The notes: generated by a model not told the origin, from the letters alone. Shown: positions 35,493-44,733, counted from the stretch's first letter. The stretch is DNA of 64,000 bases from Anaerostipes hominis (ex Lee et al. 2021) (GCF_002270485.1 NZ_NQOG01000007.1:62001-126000); one strand, 5' to 3'. Program-made: numbers and translations.

Positions 35493-37310
35493 ATGGAAAT
35501 GAAAACAATTGAGATCTATGGATTTGAAGGAATCACGAAGAGTATCCTTTATCCTCAAAAGATCAATCTTTTACTTGGAGAAAATGGGACAGGAAAAAGC
35601 AGTACTCTGAGGGCCATACGCTATGCCCTTACAGGAGAGCATGGAGATCATTTTATTAACATGCATGTTGCCTCATGTCGTGTAGTAATCGAATTCACAA
35701 ATGGTATCATCATTTCAAGAGAGGCGACTCCCAATGCTAAAGGAGCCATGATCACAAAATGCAGAATGAACGGGAAGGCAACAACGGCAAAATCCATCAC
35801 AGAATTCCTTACACAGGAAGGATATGATAGTGCATCATTGAAGCTTATGACTGCTGGGGACATCGCCAATGCCCTTCCAGATAGTGAGGGCCTGGCAGAA
35901 TACATCTTATCTCAGCTTAACATGAATCTGTCTTTTGAAAGCATTGAAAAACATGCCGGAAAGATTAACCCCAAAACAGTTGAACTCATGAGGAGGTACT
36001 TTCCAGAAGGTAATTTTAGTATTGATAAGATCACAGAGGTACATGATACGATCAAGACAGAGCGCACGATTTTAAATCGAAAATTAAAAGAACATCAGGC
36101 AAAAGCGGTCTTTCACGGAATAACACCGGGGCGCACGGAAGCGGAAATACAGAAAGATCTGAATGAAATTTTAAAAGTAGAAGCATCTAAGGATGCAGTA
36201 AAAGAAGCACATGCCTCTTACCAGCAAGCGCTTGCGGCAAGAAATAAAATCCTTGCAGAAATTAAAGTCCAAGAAGAGTTATATGATGCTATGGAAGTGG
36301 TAAGGCCGAATCCAGCGCAAAGGGAAAAAATAGAAAAGGAAATTAAAAATCTGAAAAAGCAGGCTGCAAATTTGACCCGTATGGAAACTACACTGCTTCA
36401 AAATATCGAAATGTATGAAACAACACTTGATAATCTATCCTCGAATTGTTGTCCATTGTCGGAAAAACTAGTCTGCAAGACGGATAAAAATGAGATCAAG
36501 GGAGAACTGCAGGAACTAAAACAACGAAATAAAGAAGAACTTAATTTAGTCCGTGATTCCATTTCAACAAATAAAATCAGAATGGAAGCAGAGGAGAAGA
36601 AACTGAATGATTTCACAAAAGGAGAAGCCGCGTATCAAAAGAAGTTAAATATTTGTTCCAAAATCACCCTCTTAAAATCCAACCTCCCACAAGTTCCAAT
36701 AAAACCAGCAAAGCCGCCAGAAGAAGAAACAAAAAATGAAGATTTTTCAAAGAAGAAAATTCTAGAAAACGAAAAGAAAAACTTGGAAGATTATAAATAT
36801 GCGAAAAAGGAGAAACAAAAAGCTGACAGTCTTCAGGCAGATATTGATATCTATACAGATGCCATTAACTTTTTGTCACCAAAAGAGGCAGGTGGTATCA
36901 AAGAAAAAATCCTTATGTCGGCATTGTCCGTTTTTGTTTCTCATTGTCAGGATCGCGCCAGACAGCTGAATTTTCCATTTACCCTTCAACTCCATTGTAA
37001 GAAAGGGCTGGAATTTTATTGTGAAGATAAATATGGGAATTCGATCCCCGTAAGAAAAGCTTCTGAAGGAGAACAGATCCACTTAGTCTTCCTTATTCTC
37101 GATATGATTAACCAGCTGACCAATACAAAATTTTTAATTATAGACAATTTCAATCATATGGATAAGGCTAATTTTGAATCCTTAATACGGTTACTACAGA
37201 GGAAAGAGGTTGCAGATGAATATGAACATATTTTTGTTGCGCAGCTGCCATTCCAGGAAATTCAGGATTATCTGGAAAATAAACAAAAGTTAAATGTCAT
37301 TTCCATGTAA
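35493..37310 (+). CDS. SMC/Rad50-like ATPase with short zinc-hook-like motif
   Basis: 605 residues. Walker A GENGTGKSS near residue 30; signature-like KASEGEQIHLVF and Walker B FLIIDNFNHMD at the C-terminus. Two coiled-coil arms flank a C-C-P-L-S-E-K-L-V-C segment (about residues 322-331) that recalls the Cys-x-x-Cys hook of Rad50/SbcC. The arms are short (~150 residues each). No Mre11/SbcD nuclease is adjacent. It may act in repair or in processing of element DNA ends. ATG 35493 follows AAAGGAG. Confidence 0.72.
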   Translation: MEMKTIEIYGFEGITKSILYPQKINLLLGENGTGKSSTLRAIRYALTGEHGDHFINMHVASCRVVIEFTNGIIISREATPNAKGAMITKCRMNGKATTAKSITEFLTQEGYDSASLKLMTAGDIANALPDSEGLAEYILSQLNMNLSFESIEKHAGKINPKTVELMRRYFPEGNFSIDKITEVHDTIKTERTILNRKLKEHQAKAVFHGITPGRTEAEIQKDLNEILKVEASKDAVKEAHASYQQALAARNKILAEIKVQEELYDAMEVVRPNPAQREKIEKEIKNLKKQAANLTRMETTLLQNIEMYETTLDNLSSNCCPLSEKLVCKTDKNEIKGELQELKQRNKEELNLVRDSISTNKIRMEAEEKKLNDFTKGEAAYQKKLNICSKITLLKSNLPQVPIKPAKPPEEETKNEDFSKKKILENEKKNLEDYKYAKKEKQKADSLQADIDIYTDAINFLSPKEAGGIKEKILMSALSVFVSHCQDRARQLNFPFTLQLHCKKGLEFYCEDKYGNSIPVRKASEGEQIHLVFLILDMINQLTNTKFLIIDNFNHMDKANFESLIRLLQRKEVADEYEHIFVAQLPFQEIQDYLENKQKLNVISM

Positions 37311-37314
37311 ATGA

Positions 37315-37345
37315 AAAAGGATGGGGCTTCCTGTCCTTTTCTTTT
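37315..37345 (+). terminator. Intrinsic terminator
   Basis: AAAAGGA...TCCTTTT arms with an inner GG/CC pairing and a T-rich tail. Confidence 0.75.
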
Positions 37346-37367
37346 GAAAAAATGACATCTCTTTTTT

Positions 37368-37384
37368 CATACTATAAATGAAAG
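37368..37384 (+). promoter_or_regulatory. CATACTA promoter element (37406 gene)
   Basis: CATACTAT-AA-ATGAAAG, 38 bp before the ATG, behind a T6 run. Confidence 0.72.
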
Positions 37385-37405
37385 GACAAACAGGAGGAAA
37401 AATTT

Positions 37406-38047
37406 ATGGTATTAAAAGAGGAAGTCATTAATCAAAACTATGGTGTATTTGCAGGGAGAATCGTGCAGCTTAGAAAACGAGAAAAGGATGCGTTGATCGT
37501 GCTCGCCGTCAACCGTGGAAGTTTTGTAAATTTTCTGGTATTTTTCAGCAACGATAGAAACATCGTTGATGGATTTCGGGTAAGTGAATATGTTCGAATC
37601 CATGGATATGTGAAGACTGGATATATTGCCGCTCCACGTCGTGAAGGGGAAGAAGGGTTCCATTTTCAGAAACTGATTGCTACGGATATTCGAAGGCCAG
37701 AAAGTAGATTGAAAAGGCTGGGTCTTCATTCCAGGTCAGAAGCGGTTTTTGAACCAGATGAAAACCGATTGATCCTTTCTGGAAAGGTTACATACCTTGG
37801 CAGAAAAGAGGATGGATATGACCTTTTGAGGATCCGCATTGAAGAAGAACCAGACGAAGAGACAGGAAAGATTAGATTCCAGGCTCCGGGCATCGTCTTT
37901 TACAAAGAAAAGAAAAATTGGCTTGATGAGATTGAAGAAGGAGACAGTGTATGTGTCCAGGCCGAAATACAGACATTTATGACTCCCAGTAAACGGAAGA
38001 TTACTAGGATCGTATGCAACGATCTGGCGAAGATTGAAGAGATTTAA
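37406..38047 (+). CDS. Tandem OB-fold protein (SSB-like)
   Basis: 213 residues with two OB-like units: ~10-95 (NYGVFAGRIVQLRKRE, EYVRIHGYVKTG) and ~120-213 (RLILSGKVTYLGRKEDG, GDSVCVQAEIQTF). This pattern resembles single-stranded DNA-binding proteins but without a standard acidic tail. GGAGG precedes the ATG. It is the third such protein of the element, with the ones at 9408 and 26860. It is transcribed alone and probably binds ssDNA. Confidence 0.6.
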   Translation: MVLKEEVINQNYGVFAGRIVQLRKREKDALIVLAVNRGSFVNFLVFFSNDRNIVDGFRVSEYVRIHGYVKTGYIAAPRREGEEGFHFQKLIATDIRRPESRLKRLGLHSRSEAVFEPDENRLILSGKVTYLGRKEDGYDLLRIRIEEEPDEETGKIRFQAPGIVFYKEKKNWLDEIEEGDSVCVQAEIQTFMTPSKRKITRIVCNDLAKIEEI

Positions 38048-38053
38048 ATCATT

Positions 38054-38079
38054 GGCGCATCCGAAAGGATGCGTTTTTT
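38054..38079 (+). terminator. Intrinsic terminator
   Basis: CGCATCC-GAAA-GGATGCG with a T6 tail; a strong tetraloop hairpin. Confidence 0.9.
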
Positions 38080-38096
38080 GTATTATGGTTTATCTT

Positions 38097-38112
38097 CATA
38101 CTAAGTATAGAA
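38097..38112 (+). promoter_or_regulatory. CATACTA promoter element (recJ)
   Basis: CATACTA-AGT-ATAGAAC, 71 bp before recJ. Like the dnaE element it is followed by ATAGAACT-N-TTGA. Confidence 0.65.
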
Positions 38113-38167
38113 CTATTGAAAGAAGCTTTGGAGAGAAATTTAAGATTCTCCAGAAAGGAGTTTATAA

Positions 38168-39859
38168 ATGCAATGGAAATCAAGAGGTTTAAACTGTATT
38201 GAAGATGTCATATTGGCAAATCATCCAGAAGATGATTCTATTAATGCGTTTCTCAACGTAAAGCCCTATTATTTTATTCAAAATTTAGATGATATGGCTC
38301 AATTTATCATGAAAGGAATTACAGATGGAAGACCGTTTACCATCATCGGTGATTATGATGCGGATGGAGTTTGCTCTACATATGAACTATATCTTCTCTT
38401 GAAAGAACTTGGAGCCGCGGATATTACTATTAGGCTTCCAAGGCGTTTTAGTGAAGGGTACGGTCTTAATGAATCCATTATTGATGAAATAGAGGAAGGG
38501 ATCCTCTTAACTGTGGATAATGGGATAGCTGCTTGTGAAGCGATTGAGAAAGCAAAAAAGAAAGGCCTATTGGTCGGAATCATTGACCATCATTTAAACC
38601 GCAGAAAAGAAGATGGAACAATACTCAACCCACCTGCAGATATCATTGTTGATCCGAATGCAGATGGACTAGGAGGAGATTTTAATGGATACTGTGCAGC
38701 CGGCCTCGTCTATAAACTGGCCCAGCATATGGGGATTCAATCGAAACCACTTGAGTACATTTTAAGCTATGCGGCTATTGCGACAGTGGCTGATGTCATG
38801 GATCTTGTTAAAGATAATCGAAAGATTGTTATAGAGGGGCTATCAATTTTAAATGACTTTCGTAAGTGTCCAATGGCACTTAGCGTCCTGATGCGTGAGA
38901 TGTATTGTAAAACTTTAACCGCAAAGGACATTGGATTCATGATCGGGCCAGTGATCAATGCGTCTGGCCGCTTGCTAGATGACGGAGCAAGAAAGGTTCT
39001 TGAATATTTTATGAGCAAGGAAGATTTTCCTTCCCTCGTTGAAAAAGCGAAGGAGCTTAAAGAGATAAATCAGGAAAGAAAAGAGCTTGTTCAAGAAACA
39101 ATGAAACGGATCCAGGAATATATTACAGACAACTGTATTTTTTATGAAAGACCTATGATCATTCAGATGGACGATCTTCATGAAGGCGTTCTTGGTATCA
39201 TTGCAGGAAGGCTGGCAGAGGAATGGAAAACTCCGGCTTTTGTCCTTACAAAAAACGAAACGGGAGAATTCAAAGGAAGTGGAAGGAGTTATGGATCGAT
39301 CGACTTAAAGGATCTTATGGATCATTGCCAGGAATCACTGCTCAGTTATGGTGGCCATAAGGCTGCCGGTGGAATCAAGATCGCGGATGAGGCATGTCTT
39401 AATCAATTTAAGGAGATGAGTGCTCGTTATCTGGAAGGTAAAGATCTGGATGAAGATGAGGTCTATGTTTATGATCTTGAGTTGACTTCGGAAGATGACA
39501 TAGATGCTGTTTTAGAAGAGTTAAAAAAATTCGAGCCATTTGGGCAGGGAAATCCTGCGGTTACATTCTTGATCAAGGATTTTACACTGACTCCAGTCGG
39601 GGGAAAATTTTATGAAGCTTTTGGAGATTCAAACGACCCTCATTTAAAGTGTAATGGAAAAAATATCTCTATGATTGGATTTAGAAAGTTTCATCAATTT
39701 CAGGAAGCAGGATGCCCCAGGGTCCTTCATGCATATGGGCAGCTTTTACCGTCTGAAAATGGAGGCCGGTTTGAGTTGGAAGATTTTGAAGCAGTACATA
39801 AAAAAAAGGAAAGATCCTCTCTTTCAAAAGCACTATCAAGGGAACTTATGAACTTTTAA
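38168..39859 (+). CDS. recJ: RecJ single-strand exonuclease
   Basis: 563 residues, close to the size of RecJ. The DHH phosphoesterase motifs are present: IIGDYDADGVCST, VDNGIA, and GIIDHHL; the DHHA1-type SYGGHKAAGGIKI and a C-terminal OB region (KFEPFGQGNPAV) follow. RecJ degrades ssDNA 5' to 3' in mismatch and gap repair. ATG 38168 follows AAAGGAG. Next to it is a protein with a tail shared with an OB-fold protein. Confidence 0.92.
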   Translation: MQWKSRGLNCIEDVILANHPEDDSINAFLNVKPYYFIQNLDDMAQFIMKGITDGRPFTIIGDYDADGVCSTYELYLLLKELGAADITIRLPRRFSEGYGLNESIIDEIEEGILLTVDNGIAACEAIEKAKKKGLLVGIIDHHLNRRKEDGTILNPPADIIVDPNADGLGGDFNGYCAAGLVYKLAQHMGIQSKPLEYILSYAAIATVADVMDLVKDNRKIVIEGLSILNDFRKCPMALSVLMREMYCKTLTAKDIGFMIGPVINASGRLLDDGARKVLEYFMSKEDFPSLVEKAKELKEINQERKELVQETMKRIQEYITDNCIFYERPMIIQMDDLHEGVLGIIAGRLAEEWKTPAFVLTKNETGEFKGSGRSYGSIDLKDLMDHCQESLLSYGGHKAAGGIKIADEACLNQFKEMSARYLEGKDLDEDEVYVYDLELTSEDDIDAVLEELKKFEPFGQGNPAVTFLIKDFTLTPVGGKFYEAFGDSNDPHLKCNGKNISMIGFRKFHQFQEAGCPRVLHAYGQLLPSENGGRFELEDFEAVHKKKERSSLSKALSRELMNF

Positions 39860-39916
39860 TGGCAGACTTACGACAAACTTCTTTCTTTCTGCTTATCTGA
39901 AAATAAGGAGGATGGA

Positions 39917-40648
39917 ATGCAGTACCCATCACAGATTTACAAAAAAGTGATTTCATTGCCAAAATCAGAAGGGAAACAAACACTGGCTTTGGATGATAAA
40001 TTGAGAACTTCGATGAAAGAAGCACCGCTTTCTTATCATGATTCTTCCTCAAGAATTGATATTACTGGGATTATTAAAAAGGAGGAAAGAACAAAGATCT
40101 TTTATTCAAACATCAAAGGGAATAACATCGGATATTTTAAGGAGTGCTGTCAGAATTCGTTGGCGTTCCAAATGAATCCATTGTACGGTGAAGGTGAATA
40201 CAATCCCTATGAAGTTTATCCAAAGACTCATAAGAAAAATGCAGACGGAACTTTTGGTGATATTACAAATTTCCGTTACCGATCCAAAGAAGAAGGCGGG
40301 GTCCATAGGATTCATGACATTATGATTCTATGCAACCCAAGATCGGGCAGTGCTTTTTATGAAATATTGATTCGGAATGGCTATGCAAATCTTACAAAGG
40401 ATCAAAATGGCAAAAAAATCATTGATGCCGCCACAGTTACAGATTTGGAGGAATTTCGATTCTCCCTTGACTTGGCAGATTTCAGTAACCTGGTAAATGA
40501 TGTTTGTGATTATGTTTTGATTTTCAAAAACAATATGTATTTAAGGCAGAAGGAGATTTCCAGCGATGCTCTGAATAGAATCTTAAATAGGAAAAAGGAT
40601 ACAGGGAATCCACCCGTGATTTCGGGTGAACCGCCTATTCATTATTAA
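39917..40648 (+). CDS. Unknown 243-aa protein with GEPPI C-terminal tail
   Basis: ATG 39917 follows AAGGAGG. The protein is probably cytosolic and contains no recognised domain, although RIDITGIIKKEERTKIFY could be an OB strand. Its C-terminus (NPPVISGEPPIHY) resembles the tail of the OB-fold protein at 26860 (GEPNIN, GEPAIY). It is downstream of recJ on the same transcript, so it may be a repair or ssDNA cofactor. Confidence 0.6.
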   Translation: MQYPSQIYKKVISLPKSEGKQTLALDDKLRTSMKEAPLSYHDSSSRIDITGIIKKEERTKIFYSNIKGNNIGYFKECCQNSLAFQMNPLYGEGEYNPYEVYPKTHKKNADGTFGDITNFRYRSKEEGGVHRIHDIMILCNPRSGSAFYEILIRNGYANLTKDQNGKKIIDAATVTDLEEFRFSLDLADFSNLVNDVCDYVLIFKNNMYLRQKEISSDALNRILNRKKDTGNPPVISGEPPIHY

Positions 40649-40673
40649 AAAAGGGCCTTTTAGGCTCTTTTTT
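40647..40673 (+). terminator. Intrinsic terminator
   Basis: AAAAAGGGCC / GGCTCTTTTT with one mismatch, and a T tail that touches the next CATACTA element. Confidence 0.82.
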
Positions 40674-40690
40674 CATACTATTAATGAAGA
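40674..40690 (+). promoter_or_regulatory. CATACTA promoter element (40714 gene)
   Basis: CATACTAT-TA-ATGAAGA, 40 bp before the preferred ATG, adjoining the terminator T run. Confidence 0.7.
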
Positions 40691-40713
40691 AGAAATGAAA
40701 GGTGTGATTGTTT

Positions 40714-42120
40714 ATGAAGAAAATAAGAACCCTATTTTGCTGTCTGTTTCTTGCATTTATCCTAAGCTGGACGGTCAAGGCAAAGACTCCGGTAGACCGG
40801 CCGCAGGCTTCGAACGCTGAAGAACAGGAAGATAACTGGTACAATGCCAGCGGGACGATTCAAGCAGATTCTGAGTATGTTTTGGATCCGGAGATACCAG
40901 AAAACTATATCCCCATTCCTGGAAAAGATGAGACGTATATGGTCGTTGATGAAAAAGGAAATATTAAAAAATATCGGCAGCGAATGAAACAAAAAGATGG
41001 TTCTTGGGTCTGGCAGGATGTCAATCCAGATATCCCAGATAACTATATGCCGGTCAAAGGTATCAAGAATTTATATAAAGTAATGAATGAAGACGGCAGT
41101 ACCTCTTATATGAAATATATTAGAAATGAAGATGATACTTATGCTTTTATTACATGTGATAAAAAAGGAAAACCTTTGGAAGATAAAATAAAAGGAGACA
41201 AAATCCCTGATAATTATGTCCATATCTCAAACAATGTTTATGCTGTTTATAATGAGCACGGAGTTATCATTGGCTATAAGAAGCGAAAAACCAAAAAGGA
41301 TGGTTCTTATTACTGGGCGGATACTAAAAAACCGAAGGAATCTTCAAAAAAAGATTCCAACATTGTTAATGGAGGGTTAAGTAAGAAGAAAACATCCTCT
41401 CAAAGTAACGTCCCTGCTGCACAAAAGAAGGGATCAAACCCTTCCGTTACGCAGACCAATGGATCTGGTGCCAAAAAGAAAAACAGTGACGGAAGTTATA
41501 CACAAACAGAAAGTTATACAGAGACAAAAATAAAAGGAAATTATAGAATAACTTATAAAACGACAATTACAAAAAAATATGACTCTAGGGGGAATCTGCT
41601 CTCTACAAAAAAAGTGGGGCCTAATGAGATCAGCAAGACAAAGGTATCGGGCAGCAGTAGTTTAAACGCTCCGGATAAAAGCTCTGTAAAAAACAGGCTG
41701 GATGAGGAAGCAGCTCGAATGGGTGCGAAGGTTTCATACCAAACTTCCATGGAAACCAAACTTTTAACTGCCCTAAATGCAGAACGCCAAAGCGAAGGTA
41801 TAAAAGCTTTATCAAAAACAGCAAATGCATATAAAATTGCAAAATGCAGAGCAGCAGATATGGCGCTTTATGATTATGTGGATTATGACAGCTATCTTTA
41901 CGGAAGTCTCAATGCCATGTTGAAAAAGTATGGCATTCGCTATGAGACTTCAGGGATGAACATCTGGAAGACAACCAATCGGGATGTCGATGGAATTAAT
42001 GCAAGATTTCAGGCAGTCAGTGGATCCAGAAAGACAAGGATGTCAAAGCATGCATCCGGCGTCGGAATCGCAGTTGTTAAAAAAGGCGGATATTATTATA
42101 TATGTGAAGTATTTCTGTAA
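40714..42120 (+). CDS. Secreted CAP-domain protein with three repeats
   Basis: 468 residues from ATG 40714; a TTG at 40708 is also in frame. A signal peptide (LFCCLFLAFILSWTVKA) is followed by three ~55-residue repeats built around IPENYIPIPG, IPDNYMPVKG and IPDNYVHIS. A basic Ser/Lys linker comes next. The C-terminus has LLTALNAERQSEGIKAL and a later YYICEVF segment, as in CAP/SCP (YkwD-like) domains. These are extracellular proteins of poorly defined function. It is transcribed alone. Confidence 0.78.
   Translation: MKKIRTLFCCLFLAFILSWTVKAKTPVDRPQASNAEEQEDNWYNASGTIQADSEYVLDPEIPENYIPIPGKDETYMVVDEKGNIKKYRQRMKQKDGSWVWQDVNPDIPDNYMPVKGIKNLYKVMNEDGSTSYMKYIRNEDDTYAFITCDKKGKPLEDKIKGDKIPDNYVHISNNVYAVYNEHGVIIGYKKRKTKKDGSYYWADTKKPKESSKKDSNIVNGGLSKKKTSSQSNVPAAQKKGSNPSVTQTNGSGAKKKNSDGSYTQTESYTETKIKGNYRITYKTTITKKYDSRGNLLSTKKVGPNEISKTKVSGSSSLNAPDKSSVKNRLDEEAARMGAKVSYQTSMETKLLTALNAERQSEGIKALSKTANAYKIAKCRAADMALYDYVDYDSYLYGSLNAMLKKYGIRYETSGMNIWKTTNRDVDGINARFQAVSGSRKTRMSKHASGVGIAVVKKGGYYYICEVFL
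40870..41330 (+). repeat. Three in-gene protein repeats
   Basis: Repeats of about 55 codons in the CAP-domain gene, each with I-P-x-N-Y and a following K-x-D-G-S-W/Y-Y-W unit. Confidence 0.65.
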
Positions 42121-42140
42121 AGAGTGGAAAATGTTTTCTT

Positions 42141-42157
42141 CATACTATTTATGAAAA
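42141..42157 (+). promoter_or_regulatory. CATACTA promoter element (42193 gene)
   Basis: CATACTAT-TT-ATGAAAA, 52 bp before ATG 42193. Confidence 0.68.
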
Positions 42158-42192
42158 GCTTATAGACGACAAGAGTAATGAAAGGAGATTTT

Positions 42193-43176
42193 ATGGAAAT
42201 AACAATCGGGGGCGTTTTAAATCAAGAAGATCGCCCCAAATGCAAAGGATTGCATCTTACCAGAGAGCAAATAGGAGTTTGTCAAAAGGTTGCCGAAGAA
42301 TTAATGAAAAGAAATATTCCTTTTCATTTTGAAGCGGTCAAAGAGGGGGCTCTTTTTGCAGGAATCACGATTCATGATAGAAAAAGCGGAGAATTCGCTA
42401 CAATCAAGCTGGATCCGGACGTTAGCCAAAACATTATAAAAAGTGGTGAATCTATTCCATCTATACTGGAAGGGATCCTAAAAAATATCCTTGTGGACAG
42501 GCTGGGAGTCAAAAATCCGGAACAAAAAGATATAAAAGAACATTTTTCACAAATACGACAAAAAATCTGTGAGGAGCCAACAAATTTTTCTTTTCGATAT
42601 GTTGTAGAGGTTTCCCAGTATATCGTAAATGAAAAGCCAAGGAACGACTTGTTTTACCGGAAGCTGGATAGTGGATATGCTATCTATTTTATATCCATGC
42701 CATATGATAAAAGCGGAAGTGCTAGTCTTTTAACAAAAGTAATGGCCAGCGAGTTTGAGCTGACACAGAATCTATTGAACTTTAAAGTGGAGGAGGGGGT
42801 GCGTGTCGCTTTACAGCTTCATCCAATTTCGACTGTTTTGAATCAGGATACAAAATGTTTTCGACTTTCAAGTTTTGAGATTGCCGGCGCAATCCTAGAT
42901 CCAGGTCAGGGTATTTTGAAAAAAATATGTAAAGAAGCAGAAATTGGAGAAGTCTATTTTAGTATTCATGACCAGTCTTGTGTTGCTTTTTCAACAGAGA
43001 AGGAGCTTCTTTATGAAACTATAGAAATGCTGGAGATGGTTTATGAAGCAGAGCGTGGCGCTTATCCAACGGAACAAGGAACAACAGCTCTTAGAACATG
43101 GAATGAAGTTTTTTATTATAACATGCAAAAGGATACCATTGAAAAAATAAAGGGGGATTCAGGTGAGAAATTATAG
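42193..43176 (+). CDS. DUF5688-like protein
   Basis: 327 residues from ATG 42193, which follows AAAGGAG; an in-frame ATG at 42178 precedes the ribosome site. It is soluble. The segments FYRKLDSGYAIYFIS, ASLLTKVMASEFELTQ and a late conserved region resemble DUF5688 proteins common in Lachnospiraceae, a family with unknown function; the match is from memory. It overlaps the next gene by 14 bp. Confidence 0.55.
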   Translation: MEITIGGVLNQEDRPKCKGLHLTREQIGVCQKVAEELMKRNIPFHFEAVKEGALFAGITIHDRKSGEFATIKLDPDVSQNIIKSGESIPSILEGILKNILVDRLGVKNPEQKDIKEHFSQIRQKICEEPTNFSFRYVVEVSQYIVNEKPRNDLFYRKLDSGYAIYFISMPYDKSGSASLLTKVMASEFELTQNLLNFKVEEGVRVALQLHPISTVLNQDTKCFRLSSFEIAGAILDPGQGILKKICKEAEIGEVYFSIHDQSCVAFSTEKELLYETIEMLEMVYEAERGAYPTEQGTTALRTWNEVFYYNMQKDTIEKIKGDSGEKL

Positions 43177-43627
43177 CAAGGTCCTGATTTTGTCGTTCAT
43201 ACTTGTAGTACTCGCTTCCGGATGTACAAAAACAAAAGAAGAACATACGTTAGATTCTGACATAGAAGTGTCTGCAGGAAAAGAGAATGCTGATAATGGG
43301 GTGAAATCCACAAGAAATGTTATAGAGGAAACTTCTATTACAAACGATACTGCCATACAGCAGACAGAAGAGCCAACCACAGCCTATATCGCTACCAAAG
43401 AAGATGCTTCCCAAAGTCCGTTAAATGGTATTGGGACCATAGGCTCTATTTCAGAGGACGAAGTGAAGATTGAGATGTCAGAAGGAGCATATCAAACATT
43501 CGTGATCAGGGGCAAGGTTAAAAAAATAGTAGAGAAGTACAAAGTAGGTACGAAGGTTTCCTTTCGATATAAGTATCTGGAAGGGAGTGCCGCCATGCAG
43601 ATTATTTCCATTTCAAAGAAATCGTAG
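43163..43627 (+). CDS. Small lipoprotein
   Basis: 154 residues starting at GTG 43163 inside the end of the previous gene, with GGGGG upstream. The signal SFILVVLASGC ends in a lipobox, so Cys21 or so is lipidated. The mature part has a Thr/Glu-rich linker and a small beta-rich domain (IGSISEDEVKIEMS, KVSFRYKYL), OB-like. Function unknown. Confidence 0.72.
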   Translation: MRNYSKVLILSFILVVLASGCTKTKEEHTLDSDIEVSAGKENADNGVKSTRNVIEETSITNDTAIQQTEEPTTAYIATKEDASQSPLNGIGTIGSISEDEVKIEMSEGAYQTFVIRGKVKKIVEKYKVGTKVSFRYKYLEGSAAMQIISISKKS

Positions 43628-43634
43628 CCCTATA

Positions 43635-43688
43635 AAAATCCCCTATAAGCAGAAGCAATTACCTTGCCTACTTAATAGGGGGTTTTAT
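43635..43688. terminator. Bidirectional terminator between convergent genes
   Basis: AAAATCCCCTAT and ATAGGGGGTTTT form a 12-bp stem with one G-T pair. T-rich on both flanks, it serves both the + strand lipoprotein operon and the minus-strand 43705 gene. Confidence 0.78.
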
Positions 43689-43704
43689 CAATTATCATAG
43701 TTTC

Positions 43705-44733
43705 TTAATCTATTGTTGCATTAATGCGATTTTTAAGCATAAGAGGGATTGATGTCTCCGTGTCCCAGATGATCGTATTTTTTTGAGCAATATCAAAATG
43801 CAGATATGTGTCTTTTTTACAAAGTTGGATGACTGGTTTTCCGATGCCCATTGCATAACCTTCTTCAAAATAAGCGCCATTATTTTGATGCGTCAGATCA
43901 ACGACAACAAACTTACTATCTCTAATATATTTTAATAGCTCCGGGGTAATAAAATCATTATGCTGAACTTCATCAATAAAAACAGCAAAATATCCGGCAT
44001 TTGTAATTCCCTGCCGAATTGCTTCGCGTAAAATCTTTGTTTCTTCGCCGAACTTCATTGCAACTAAAACATTTCGTCCATTTGATGTGTTTTTCTGAAG
44101 TTCATCCACTCTTTCATAACCCTTTGGAGTTAAACGTATTCGTATTCCTGTATAATTATCTTCATTTATTCCCTCCCAATATTCAATAAAAGAAATATCA
44201 CGAAGATAATCCAACATATAATTCGCTTCATCTTCGTAATCTGCTTCGTCTCTCCACTCCCAGTTTTGCCCTATTCGTTCTTTACGATCTATAAATAACA
44301 TCCCGAATAATTCCTGCATCTTAAAAGTAACAAACTGTCCCATGTGAGCAGTTGATTCATAGATATGTAAAAGAATTAAATCAATTTTTTCTGAAAAAGT
44401 TTTAGGATACCATGCGTTAATCAGCTCTGCATCCATATGTACTGGCCATCCATTGGTATTGTTTCCTGAGTTAAAATCTTTTTTGTACTCATCGCAAGTT
44501 TCTTTTTCTAAAGGTGTATGATATCGATATTCTTGTGGCGTAGTATCGATCGAAAAACGATGATAAAGTAAATATGGAGCAAGTTGATTTCCTGATTTAT
44601 GTAATATTTCATTGAGATCGAAAAGCTCGAATCGACCACAAACGGGACATAAATAAAATGTACTTGATTTATGTGGGTATCTTTCAGCAGTGATCTGTGA
44701 CCTGCATGCAGGACAAATGATAGTTTTCTCCAT
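43705..44733 (-). CDS. Zinc-ribbon plus deoxyribosyltransferase/TIR-like domain protein (possible defence)
   Basis: 342 residues on the minus strand. The N-terminus has a zinc ribbon (CPAC...CPVCG). A helical middle includes a wHTH-like segment (GIRIRLTPKGYERVDEL). The C-terminus (RNVLVAMKFG, FVVVDLTHQNNGAYFEEGYAMGIGKPVIQL) is the pattern of nucleoside 2-deoxyribosyltransferase-like / TIR-like folds. Such proteins often act in nucleotide signalling or antiphage systems. Reversed orientation and absence of a CATACTA element mark it as cargo. The ribosome site AAGGAG precedes the ATG. Defence is an inference. Confidence 0.65.
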   Translation of the reverse strand: MEKTIICPACRSQITAERYPHKSSTFYLCPVCGRFELFDLNEILHKSGNQLAPYLLYHRFSIDTTPQEYRYHTPLEKETCDEYKKDFNSGNNTNGWPVHMDAELINAWYPKTFSEKIDLILLHIYESTAHMGQFVTFKMQELFGMLFIDRKERIGQNWEWRDEADYEDEANYMLDYLRDISFIEYWEGINEDNYTGIRIRLTPKGYERVDELQKNTSNGRNVLVAMKFGEETKILREAIRQGITNAGYFAVFIDEVQHNDFITPELLKYIRDSKFVVVDLTHQNNGAYFEEGYAMGIGKPVIQLCKKDTYLHFDIAQKNTIIWDTETSIPLMLKNRINATID

